Positions 22,680-32,846 of a stretch of 64,000 nt of DNA are shown piece after piece. Position numbers and translations under genes: made by a program. How positions within the stretch are numbered: position 1 is the first letter of the stretch; each line of letters begins with the position of its first letter. The stretch lies in the NCBI GenBank assembly GCA_029641185.1, contig JAPWGK010000006.1, positions 1,426,001-1,490,000 of the forward strand, read 5' to 3'. This DNA comes from Pseudofabraea citricarpa (lineage: Eukaryota > Ascomycota > Leotiomycetes > Helotiales > Dermateaceae). Below the pieces are notes generated by a model. The model made no database searches. It was given only the letters and a program-made list of their open reading frames with translations, and had not been told where the DNA came from.

Positions 22680-23860
22680 TCCGTCTTCAGCGGTGACTGT
22701 GGTGCTCCTACTTCGAGTATATACGTGTACTTGTGTTTCTCGTAGTGGACAAAGTACCAGTGAATTTTGACAAGTGCGTAATGCCTGATGATCCGCTGTT
22801 AAAGCAAACATCGTTAGTCTCTGCACTGCTAAGTGATCTTTCGATGAATAAGATGTGACCGTTTGGTGCCATCCACATGACGCGGTTCTTAAAACGAACT
22901 AGATCGACTATTGTCGATCCGATGAAGAGAGAGATCTGAAAAATAAAAAGGCATATTTTACTTACGAGTTGGTTCACCTAGAGATGGTTTACCTCGAAAC
23001 GGAAGTGCTCGACAAATAAATTTGATACCTCGATGCCTCGGTGTCTCGAGATGTGATAGTGTAATCCGTGGACGTGTTGTGGTTGAAACCGAGAAGATAT
23101 ACTCGAGCACTCGGCAAACGTCGTTAATCACCAACAGTCACGCCTCACACACCTCCCCCAACGCAACAAATCTCTTCTCCTGACCCAGCTGAAAACTCCC
23201 AGCACAGATCTCCCGTCGTTCGGCGGCTGACCTATATCGCGATATTATATTAAATGATAATGCGCTGGTAATTGGTGATTATTATCTTCGAAACTCGTCC
23301 CCGACAACTCAACCTACAACCTGACGGTCAGTACAATCCCACGTCGCAAGGGATTTCCTCACGAGGTCCTCCAGCGCCTCAATTGGACTCGAACTGACCA
23401 CTATATCGCGGATGCAATCCCTCAGGGCGCAATTGGCAATGGTCCCAGAGTCAATGGCAATCAGACAACCTCCACCACCACTTGCAAGCTCAGCAGACCG
23501 GTCGCCGCGAGCCTTTCAATCCTTCGAACAAGATACTGGAACGCGCACAAAGCATTTCGACCCTCCCCAAACCCGGAATTCGACCTGAGACAAGGCAGCG
23601 TGCAAAAGGCGGTGAAAGACGTCAATGATGGTCTCAGCACCTTCAACCTTGAACTCGACCCTCGCCACGCGCGTTGATACTCGTACTGTGGAGGCCGAGA
23701 GCTCAGGAGACAGAGGAAACGCAAACAACAGCTCGGAAAAGAAGAAAGATGCGATGCGCACTCAATTGACGCGGGACGACAGGGCTTGCAGGCCACAGAA
23801 TGAACGAGCGTTATGACGGCAGCGCGTCGAGATAGGGTACAGCACAGCACAGGACAGCAA

Positions 23861-23897
23861 CACGGCAGCAGGAGCAGGAGCAGCAGCAGCAGAAGAA
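23861..23897. repeat. Imperfect GCAGGA/GCAGCA repeat
   Basis: A run of GCAGGA and GCAGCA units, visible directly. It creates the Ala/Pro-rich look of a chance open frame on the minus strand. Confidence 0.8.
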
Positions 23898-24054
23898 CAA
23901 ACAGGAGTAGAAGCAGGAGATGGAGGAAACTTCCAAATATTGCTGCGACCCGCCGATGAGTGAGACGACACTTCCAAATCCCCTCTCTTATGCAGCTCCG
24001 ATTGGGAACCCCGTCGCGCAGCAAAGTATGATCTGGCTGCAATGCGGACCGGCT

Positions 24055-24090
24055 GTAGGTGCATGCGTAGGTGCAGGTGTAGGTGCAGAT
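24055..24090. repeat. Three tandem copies of a 12-bp unit
   Basis: Units GTAGGTGCATGC, GTAGGTGCAGGT and GTAGGTGCAGAT at 24055, 24067 and 24079. Confidence 0.85.
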
Positions 24091-26201
24091 GGGGCATATT
24101 GTTGGCGTCGAAGCTTGGGGGACCTGCAAGATACGTGGCAGCGGACCAGCCCAGAATAGGTCCAGTGCACCCTCTGCCACTCTGCCACTCTGCTTCGCTG
24201 CCAAGGGCCAGCAGATCAGACTCTCCCTCCCATGTGCATCTGAAGCACTGCCAGTAGGAGGTGGAGGAGAAGGAGAAGGAGCACTCTACAGTACAGTACA
24301 GCATCCGCAGCAATCCGGCCCCCTTCCAGCGATGGCTTCCAGCTGTCTTGATACGAGCAATATCAGATTGCAATGGGAAAATCGCCGAGAGGCTGCAAAA
24401 GGCATGCGGGGCTTGTCTTGCAGTAAGGCTACCGACCTTTCCACGACTCTCACTGGATGATAAAGGGACGTCAACCATGCGAATTCCATGCCATTCATCC
24501 TGGACCACCCAATAGCAGGCACAATTATGACCTTTCATCGTGGTGGCATCACTATCTTCAGCACAGGCCTGAGCCAAAGCCAACGTCGTCTCATCAAGAG
24601 CAGCATATTCGTCCAACCTCACGGTTTTCCAGCTTACGAGACCTGGTGCCAGCGCATCAATAATGACCTCAGCTGGTTGTGAGAGTTGTCGCACTTGGCC
24701 TCTTTATATGCGGCCTGCCCTTTCCTCCTATCATCCGCGACGGTCCAATTCCATGGTTGGAAGTGGGAGGATGGGGGCTGGTCGGCAAACGACCTACGAA
24801 CGGATTGGCGGTGAAGGTGCCACTAGACTCTGAAGAACCACGAAACTTGCGCAACATCGCCTACAATCGCAGGTATTGTGTTTTTGAAGGATGTCCGGCA
24901 AGGCGGATGGCGGGGTATCCAAATTCCCATTCTGCATAGAAATCAAAGCCGCCCCCACTCGGGATTTCCCCTATTTCGACCTTCACACTTTGGAAATGGG
25001 CTACAAACGGTACGTATGACAAGATGAGCTCAACCCACTTGCTAAGGTCCAAGAGGCAAGGAATGTCCTTGCCATATCCGTGCCTTAGAAAGCATAATTA
25101 CTATACTTTTATCTGCAACTGATGCTACTACAGTGTATAGCTACCCAAGCAAGGAGAAATAGGCCAGATCAAATTCTCATCTAGAAAGCCGTAGTGCTTT
25201 CAGTGGCATAATTTAGTGCACGGTTGGTGCAGGGAACATTACTCACCTCCTGTACCTCCATACGTTTCTGTCATTTTTGGGCCTCTATTTTTGGTGAAGA
25301 TCAGTGCGATCGTCCTTTCTGTGTTTTGAAACATTCTTACGCCCTGTCAAATCTCGAGCTGCTTCGATCAAGCAAGTTGCCGGCCTTCGGTGTGAATTCT
25401 TTTGTTTGTTCTATGCAGCCCTACGACGGTGCACCTGCGAGTTAGCCTTCCATGCGATGAGGCTACCTATCCGGGCGGAAGTGTGTCCGGTAGGTATCTA
25501 AAGCAGGTAAACGGGTAGCCGTCCTTGACAACTATCTTAGTAGATCGGTATCAAGTCCCGTTCCAATCCCGAAGAACAAGCTTGCCCAAGCCGTGCTGCT
25601 CGGCTTCTGTAATGATGCATAGAAGGATACCATCTCAGCTACGTTTGTTGCACAGGACCCTTACATCGTCCCCAATCTCATGATATACAAACACAAGTAG
25701 CACAAGAAGTAACGTTTATGGTCAACAATGAATGGCTTCGGTAGCAAGGCGTACCTATCATTTGTGATAGCGAGATGATGAAACATGGAAGTGGAAGCAA
25801 TGTTAAGATGCCGCTGTACATGCGAGCCACTTATTAGCAAACCGACATCACAAACTCAACATGAGGATTTGGATTTCATTGAGCACGAGGCGAGGCTGGA
25901 ATTTCTATAAGATGAGCTTTGTAGTGCCAAAACGTCTCATCACAGGACTCGTCCCAGAATCGAATTTGCCAACACGCAAGATCAAACAAGCAATCGTTCT
26001 ACACACCTTTTCTAGCTCTATCCTGTCAATTGCCTTCATCTCAAATACCTTCACGAGTCTTGTACGATAACACATCTTCGAATCATACCCAACGCAATCC
26101 ATATCGAAGTCGAGACGGACTTCCATTTCAGTCCTGATCAAGCATCCCCGCCACCGCCACCACAGGAGATACCTCGTTGATCTTCTCTCTGTTTGGCCAT
26201 C

Positions 26202-26426
26202 ATGTGTCACTGGTACGCCCACCAATACAACTGCAAGCACGTTACCTACGCTCTTGGCAAGTACTGCACGGATGGGAACTTGGTGCAGACACCGTGCAAG
26301 AAGAAGAGCATCTGGCAGACAATCCGCATGGGCGAGGATTGTGAGGATTGTGCAGTCCCGGAAGACAGAGCTCCAAAGCTAGCCGTCAAGGCTAGCAAGA
26401 AAGGTTCGAAGAAGACCCGCACGTAA
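26202..26426 (+). CDS. Small Cys/His protein, conserved-looking, unknown function
   Basis: 74 residues from the ATG at 26202. The N-terminal part has spaced Cys and His residues: C2, H3, H7, C11, H13, C22, C32, then a CEDC pair (47 and 50), in a pattern (MCHWYAHQYNCKH) that suggests metal binding. The tail is strongly basic (KASKKGSKKTRT). There is no signal peptide. I recall short ascomycete proteins with a similar MC.W...Y.C.H start, but I cannot name a function. It converges with the large minus-strand gene ending at 26811. Confidence rests on the ordered Cys/His pattern and non-random composition. Confidence 0.65.
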   Translation: MCHWYAHQYNCKHVTYALGKYCTDGNLVQTPCKKKSIWQTIRMGEDCEDCAVPEDRAPKLAVKASKKGSKKTRT

Positions 26427-26810
26427 TGCGAACTCGAGGGCTCTCTTGTCAAGCACATTTTGGGATAGAATTTTGGCGCACTCGTTATTTGTTGGAGCGA
26501 CTAGAGTTTTTTCCGTTTGTCTCTCTGGGGGATATGGGCTTGGTGGCTTGGTTGTAAGTTAGGGAGGGCTTGGGAATGGAGTATGTGGTGAAGAGGGATT
26601 GGAAAGTTAGACACTCGTTGATTTTTAATCTTTATCTTGATAGATTTCAGGTTTTCGGATCACACGCAATCGAGGAGCTACACAGCATTCTTTCTCCTCT
26701 CTAGCTCTTGCTTCTTCATATGCATACGACTATAATGTCTTCCATAGTTTTACAACTAAAAGGTATTCTATTCAATATCTAAATCAAAAACAAGTCGATG
26801 ATTCGTCATG
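26427..26810. other. Convergent intergenic region
   Basis: Shared 3' space of the small Cys/His gene (+) and the large conserved gene (-). T-rich, no coding frame. Confidence 0.55.
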
Positions 26811-28981
26811 TCATCCCATAATGTAATCTATTTTTACACACTTTGGTGCCCAAAGATCCTTCTCCTCGTCTCCCCAGCCTGGAAACCCACCACCTCGTCC
26901 AGGAGGTGGACCTCGATGATCTGGCTCTCGCAGGTTTCTCGATGGGTGAGGTGGCTGAGGAGGATGAGGAGGGTGATGGCCGTAGCCAGGTGGTGGCCGT
27001 GGGCCTCCTCTCTCTCGATGTGCCATTAATGGCCACATGGGGATAAAGCATTTCTCCTACTTATCGTCAGCGACTTTCACCATGAGAGAGAAAATGAAGT
27101 TCAACTCAGCAGGAAAGAAAGAAAGGAGAAAAGAAAACTCACATCCCAAGCACATCTCTCACTACAACTCACCCACTCACCCGCCCAACCCAACCAAGTC
27201 ATCAATTCCTCTAATCCTTCCACCCATCTCCCTACCTCTCTACTGATTTCCCGCTCCGTCTCCTCAATCTCTTTGACTTTCTTTGCTGTTGTTTCTTGAC
27301 TGGGAATGTTGAATTTCGCTTCCCATATCCTTTCAACTGAGAATCCAATATCAACAATTACATTACATATCTCTCCCGTCGTCTCCTCTACTGCTTGCTT
27401 AATGTCTTCTTCTTGAGTATTCAAGTATATGCCTTCATCGGGAGAAAGTAGTCTCGTATGATGAAAGCGGCATCTTGAGTACGTGGTATTGAAGACTTCC
27501 GAACCGCGAGTCCAATCCTCTATCGAGGAAGGATATTCGAGATAAGGTAGAAGAAGAGAATGTGCCTGTTCCCGTACAGAAACGAACCATTTTCTCACAG
27601 CGGTATCATTCCTAATTACGGTCTCGGGGAGTTTGTTGTACGAGGAAAGAAGATCAACCATCCCGTTCAGAACTCGTGCGTGCCGTTGCACGATCTCGTT
27701 CGTCATTACCGTCCAGTCCAAACCGCTACAGTTTGGACTTGCACTCAGCAGATCCTGTAATACTTTCTCGGATGTATTTTTCATCTTGACTGCCTCTGCA
27801 ACCGAGATGGATGAGAGGGTATGTGCTCGTCGTCGACGTGTGAGATGCGTTAACGCTTCTTTCCTCGTCGCGTTGGTACCTGGCCCTTGCCACGACCCAT
27901 CCTCCGTCAGGTTCAGAGATTTTCGTTCGAGTACCGCTCGTGCGTCTACTCCGCTCGTAAACTGTGGAGAGTAGTAACTTAAGATCCCGCATGTCAGTAA
28001 CTTGACTCGCATCTCGCCTGGCCCCGAAGAGCCATAATGCAAAGTCGCGCTCTCGAACCACCCCCAGCCTTGCGAGCGCAGGAATGGTTCACGATCCTGG
28101 TCTCTCCTCCAATTCGGTGGTGCTGGCGGATCGGTAGGATTGGCAGCTCGATCGGAACGTGTATGTGCAGGAGGCAGCGGATAATACGAAGTCACATCTG
28201 CCTTTCCCACTTCGGCCTCTCCTTTCTCCTTCGCCTCACCCAATAGAGGAGCCGTAACATTAAGTCTCGAAACAAGCCTCAGACTCGGACTGGCAAAATC
28301 ACACACGATCATCTCGAAGCCAGCGTTCATCCTTACAATCCCTTCGAATTCACCCAGCCCGGCGTCGCTTAGCCAGTCACATAATCCCGTAGCGCGAGCA
28401 TACTCGTCGTATAAACCACGGAATCGACTTTCGGGAGGAACTGGCGGTCCGCTCACGTTGCCGTATAGATGCAACATCTGCGTATCCATCTGGCCGGAGC
28501 CAAAGAGCGTGGCGGATTCGCCGTCGAAGTAGAGACATTTCATCGGGCGAGTGGTTTGGTACGTCAACATGTGCGAATCTCGAGAGGATCCCATGATTCC
28601 ATACGCCATCTCTCTTTTCTCCTCATGAGCATTTTCGATCGAGGAGAAGGAGGAGTAGTGCTGAGAGACTTACATGTCGAAAGCAATCCATTCGGGACTT
28701 GGTGGCTCTTCAGCATCTCTCCGTCCGTGATATAGTTTCGTGAATGGCGGGATCTCACACGGGACGATAGAGTGGCCATTCGGAAAGAAGGTATTTGGCC
28801 ATTGCTGCAAGAGTCCATACACCGAGGCAAAATAATGTGGTGCTGAAGACGAGTAGTTGAAATTCCAGGCTGGTTTTGTCGTTGGAATAACGTCGGTATC
28901 GATCAGTGGTTTCTGAGTTAAGTCCCGCCCACTCACGACCTGCAAGCTTGATAAGACAAGCCCGATTGCTCCTGGCTTCAT
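26811..28981 (-). CDS. Conserved fungal protein with signal peptide, unknown function
   Basis: Three exons, 28981-28674, 28613-27143 and 27056-26811, give 674 residues with consistent phases. The first junction restores WIAFDIEMAYGIMGSSRDSH and the second CSERCAWDEKCFIPMWPL; both read as one continuous conserved protein. There is a signal peptide (MKPGAIGLVLSSLQVVSG, residues 1-18) and many N-x-S/T sites (for example NYSS, NVSG, NVTA, NLTE, NATR, NDTA, NTTY), so the product enters the secretory pathway. Other blocks are MKCLYFDGESATLFGSGQMD, MNAGFEMIVCDF, a coiled-coil-like Glu/Lys stretch near residues 545-575, and a Pro/Gly/His-rich tail in the last exon. I recall unnamed ascomycete homologues with the same blocks but no known activity. 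The protein could be lumenal or cell-surface; no clear transmembrane helix is seen after the signal. Confidence 0.85.
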
Positions 28982-29871
28982 GGCGCTTTGCCTTCTCTGT
29001 TATTCTCTACTGATGCGTAGGATCCGCTTCTTCTCTTCTGGGAATTATGGATCTCAGCAGACATGTTAGGATGGTTATCGTGGGAGATGGAGAATTATCG
29101 TTTTGTGCTTGGTCCTGAGTGACGCGTCACCTGTTGATAAGAGGAAGTGGACGGACGTCATGTGATGGTGACATGTTTCTTTTGTAACTATGTTGTGGGA
29201 TGGAAAACACGTAGCTTCTAACATTGAGGCTGATATTTATTCAGTTGCTATTGATTCTTGTGTGTTTGTTTCTGTGGAGGAAAAAACGTCGCGTTTAAAC
29301 CAACTTTTTTGTACAACTCTCTTGATACTTCGGTGTCGTTGTACAACTTTGGAGACATAATTTCAAGTGACTTTCCAATCATGAGAGTAACATGAATCCA
29401 AATTATAAATTTTCTAAATTCAATGCTTTACTAACTCAACAACGTGAGTTTTTCTAACAGAAATTTACAGTTACTTATCTTGGAAATGTGTCAGTGAATT
29501 ATAGAGCCAAGGGTTGAGATCATCTTACATATTCTCGGCTAAAAGGACATACATTCATTATATGGCAGTGCGAGTCCATTATGCAACAGCAACACAGCTC
29601 AGCAAGCAAAAACTTGAGGACGTCAAGAAGAGAACGGTCGTTGTATCCAGACAAATATCCAAACACAGGCAATTTACTTGGCTGTTCTGCCAAGATGAAG
29701 GCTCTGGAGTAAGCGCTAGACTTGACAGCCGAACTGCTGCTATCGTATGATCCCGCAAATAATGAAATTGCACAATATGGCGTGTCTATCAAAATGGTGA
29801 ATATTTTGTTATTCAAGTAAGAGGCGGTGATGATAAGCGACCATTCTCAGCATTCTGACGCCGTTGCTTCT
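28982..29871. other. Intergenic region
   Basis: Promoter of the large secreted protein and 3' flank of the GrpB gene. A 98-codon minus-strand frame at 29520-29816 has no recognisable family and is left out. Confidence 0.45.
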
Positions 29872-30480
29872 CTAACGACCACCACTGTCCAACCCTGTAG
29901 CTGTCATTGCAATGGGATGAGCGATGTGGTCCCGTGTATCGTTGGCTCTTCTCACTTCCTCCAACTCTTGATCTGTCCATCCGGCTCTTCTCAGTATCTT
30001 CAGAACCACCGCATTCTTCCCGGTGCAATATGCGTCAACATCGGGCACCTCCTTGTGGGCCATCGCTACCTTGACTTGAGCGTATTCCTGCTTCAGTCCA
30101 GCATCTTGCAGTATCATCCGCTTGAGGTCGAGATGGTTCTTCAAACACAGAGATCCTTCTATAACGGCATAGGTATTTCTCCTCATCTCAACACTGCTCG
30201 CATCGGGTTGACGGAAGGCAACTCTGCCAGGAATTCCCAAATCCCCTCGATCGACATAGCCTGCGTGCACCATTGCCTTACGGACAACGTCCATGTCATC
30301 CTGCTTGCAAATAATATCGATGTCAATGATCGGTTTCGCAAGCAGGCCAGGAATAGATGTGCTTCCGACGTGCTCTATGGCCACAATTGGTACCCCGGAA
30401 AGAGCACGCTCAAGGTCGCTTTTAGTGCGAGCAAACTCTTCAAACCAGGCCGGATTGTGGGGTTCCAGATGTACATGCAT
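29872..30480 (-). CDS. GrpB/UPF0157 family protein
   Basis: Single exon, 202 residues, the usual size for the GrpB (UPF0157) family, which has a nucleotidyltransferase-like fold and is widespread in bacteria and found in many fungi. The start (MHVHLEPHNPAWFEEFARTK) fits the family pattern V.L..Y.P.W...F. The central signature EHVGSTSIPGLLAKPIIDID contains the GS motif and the D-x-D expected of nucleotidyltransferase folds. A conserved FR-type block follows, and near the C-terminus comes the motif Y...K...V..I...A. Biochemical role is not established for the family; the bacterial fusion to dephospho-CoA kinase is the main known context. Bacterial origin is possible but not shown here. Confidence 0.88.
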   Translation of the reverse strand: MHVHLEPHNPAWFEEFARTKSDLERALSGVPIVAIEHVGSTSIPGLLAKPIIDIDIICKQDDMDVVRKAMVHAGYVDRGDLGIPGRVAFRQPDASSVEMRRNTYAVIEGSLCLKNHLDLKRMILQDAGLKQEYAQVKVAMAHKEVPDVDAYCTGKNAVVLKILRRAGWTDQELEEVRRANDTRDHIAHPIAMTATGLDSGGR

Positions 30481-31030
30481 GGTTAACCTCTGCTTATAGT
30501 ATGTCTCAACGAGGTCTTAAAATCGATTTCTCCGCAATTGTTCATGTAGCAGAAGAGGTGGGACTTATCAGACCACTTTCATCCTGTCGTATCACATGAT
30601 CTACAGACACAATGGAAGATTCGGAGACATGGAGACTTGGCAACCAACGCTGCAGGACTGGATGTGTAAGCAAGTTATAGCGCTTCCTTATGCTTGGGTT
30701 CTATTACACTGCCTTTAAAATATTTCTTATCTAGATATCGTCTATCTTTGATAAATCATGCCCCTTCAAGCTTCACTGACGTCACTTCTTTTAAATGCAC
30801 CTTTCACATCTAACGGTCATCAATTAATCCTTGCCATATTATCACATACACGAACTAGCTCTGGAAACACTTTAGTGCACGTTTTTATATAGCAGCATGT
30901 TCGAGCTCTCCTTATGTACAGAGCTGTCAATTAAAAAACCCAGACGTCCCATACTTTACAACAACATTAGCAGGGCTGTTTTGAAGCTCGTTTATAAGAA
31001 CCAATTCAAGTTATTTTCAGCCAAGTCCAA
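30481..31030. other. Intergenic region between divergent genes
   Basis: The GrpB gene (-) and the monooxygenase gene (+) diverge from this 550-bp stretch, so both promoters lie here. No repeat or RNA gene seen. Confidence 0.5.
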
Positions 31031-32404
31031 ATGACTGTCAAGTCTCTGAACATCATTGTGGCTAGTTCCCATGCACTCAATCATGATTGCAAGGCTAATA
31101 GTCGCAGGTCGGAGGTTCTCTCGGAGGCCTCTTTGCAGGCATTGTGCTGAAGCGGCTCGGACACACTGTCAAAATTCTTGAGCGTTCTCCATCCGGGCTT
31201 CTTCATAACCAAGGAGCCGGAATTGTTGCTGGAGGAGCCGTTCAAGAATTCTTTGATCGATTTGATCGTTCCAAGACTCCCATTTCAATCACAAGCCATA
31301 CCCGACAATATTTAAGCAAGACTGGCGATGTCATTGTCAGTAATTGTTTGTGTGTTACGAAGTGAGTCAACTGACAATTCACAGGATAGCGAGCAGCAGC
31401 AGCAAGAAATGACAAGCTGGGATTTGTTATATAACATTCTACGAGCAAATTTCGATGGCATGGTTGAAGAAGGATACTGCTCTGTTCCCGACGGGGAAAG
31501 CAGCGACGGTAAAGCTGAATATCTTTACGGTAGAAAAGTCAAAAGTATCAATGATCTTGGATCTTCTTTGCCTATCTCCATCAAATTCGAGGAAAACGGC
31601 AATGAGGATAAGATGGAAGCCGACGTACTCGTTGCTGCAGATGGACCAAGTTCCACTCTGCGCGGGGTTTTACTGCCGAAAGTCGAACGAACTTACGCTG
31701 GATATGTGGCATGGCGAGGTACTGTGGTCGAGTCCGAGGTTGAAAAGGATACGCTTGAATGTTTCAAGGAAAAGTTCACTTTCTTCCATGCTCCGGAAAT
31801 CCAGATTCTAGCGTGAGTTTTCCTTCATTCATTACTCAGCCCTAGTTGATTGTCTTACAGCTATCTCATCCCTGGCCATAAAGGCACTCTTGAACCGGGG
31901 CAAAGACTCATAAACTACGTCTGGTACTGCAACTATCCAGCCGGCTCTCCAGAATTAAATGATCTCATGACGGATTCCGAAGGCAAATCCCACCAGTTCA
32001 CTCTCCCAGCTGGAAAGATGAAAGACTCTATTTGGAAACAACAGAAGATATTCGCATCCAAAGCACTACCGCCGCAATTTGCCGAGCTTGTTCACAAGAC
32101 CGAAACGCCTTTTATTCAAGCTATTACTGACGTGCTGCCTTCAAAATCAGTCTTTGCGGATGGTAAAATCTTGTTGGTTGGCGATTCAGTGGCAGGTTTT
32201 CGCCCTCATACTGCAGGGAGTACAGGACAAGCTGCGTGGCATGCTTTGCTCCTTGGTCAGTTGGAGATTTTTGGAGCTGGGAAATCTTCATTGAAGGAAT
32301 GGGAAGATTCTGTTTTGGAGTGGGCACGTTTTAGGGGCGGGCAAGGTATTGAGATGGGTCAGAGGAGCCAATTTGGTAGCCATCCTTTAGCAGATGATAG
32401 ATAG
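31031..32404 (+). CDS. FAD-dependent aromatic-type monooxygenase
   Basis: Four exons, 31031-31057, 31108-31335, 31385-31812 and 31861-32404, give 408 residues. The product belongs to the class A flavoprotein hydroxylases and most resembles 2,6-dihydroxypyridine 3-monooxygenase-type enzymes by memory. Landmarks: the dinucleotide-binding start NIIVGGSLGGLFAGIVLKRL, the DG motif ADVLVAADGPSS, and the GD motif LLVGDSVAGFRPHTAGSTGQ, in the right order. The first intron uses an unusual donor, GTGGCT. I chose it because only that join gives the perfect FAD-binding start; other GT sites shift the frame. Likely cytosolic, NAD(P)H-dependent. Substrate unknown. A Zn2Cys6 regulator starts 442 bp downstream on the same strand and may control it (inference). 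Confidence 0.88.
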
Positions 32405-32846
32405 AGTCTTGCCTGCCAGATAATTGTTTGTATTTTCTTTTAGTTGTGAGTAGGAATCAATTTAATTCCAGTCTTGCAGTTTAGACAGTTAAACATAACC
32501 GCAAAATTGATCAATGTATTGTATTTTCTGCTATGTTTAGAAAATCAATTGAAAATGAGAAAATCCGAAAGAGAATTTTCCTGACAGGCGCAACCATACA
32601 ATACTAAATACCTAGGTAGTCAGTGCCTATTAATGTCAGTTTTCTAGAAGATATTGGTCACGTGGATCAGCCGGAATCTAAATAGATTCCGAGATTCCTG
32701 CCACAGTAAAACCAGCAGCAACGGCTCCTTTTCTTTCCGAAAAATGTATTTGCTTTCCTTTCAACACTCTGCTTAAGTCATTCATCGTCAAGGGAGAATA
32801 TTCTGCACCAGAGTAGGTTGCATAAGACTCCGCTTCCGTCTTTACC
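32405..32846. other. Intergenic region
   Basis: 3' flank of the monooxygenase and promoter of the second regulator; AT-rich, nothing else seen. Confidence 0.5.

Larger units (their letters stand above)
22680..26201. other. Gene-poor region, 3.5 kb
   Basis: No supported gene. Long overlapping frames on the minus strand (23461-24204 and 23762-24694) run through GCA/GGA repeats and a 12-bp tandem repeat, and their composition (His-Leu, Ala-Ala, Cys-rich patches) reflects those repeats. The left part must hold the promoter of the 14-3-3-like gene, with CTCGAGC-rich sequence near 22,990-23,120. The right end holds the 5' region of the small gene at 26202. Confidence 0.45.

Noticed and set aside
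22680..22826. Longer N-terminus for the 14-3-3-like protein
   Set aside because: The extra 49 residues are poor in conserved character and the family start MASSEVD lies at 22679.
23461..24694. Overlapping minus-strand frames of 247 and 310 codons
   Set aside because: Composition follows GCA/GGA and 12-bp tandem repeats; no recognisable domain or intron structure.
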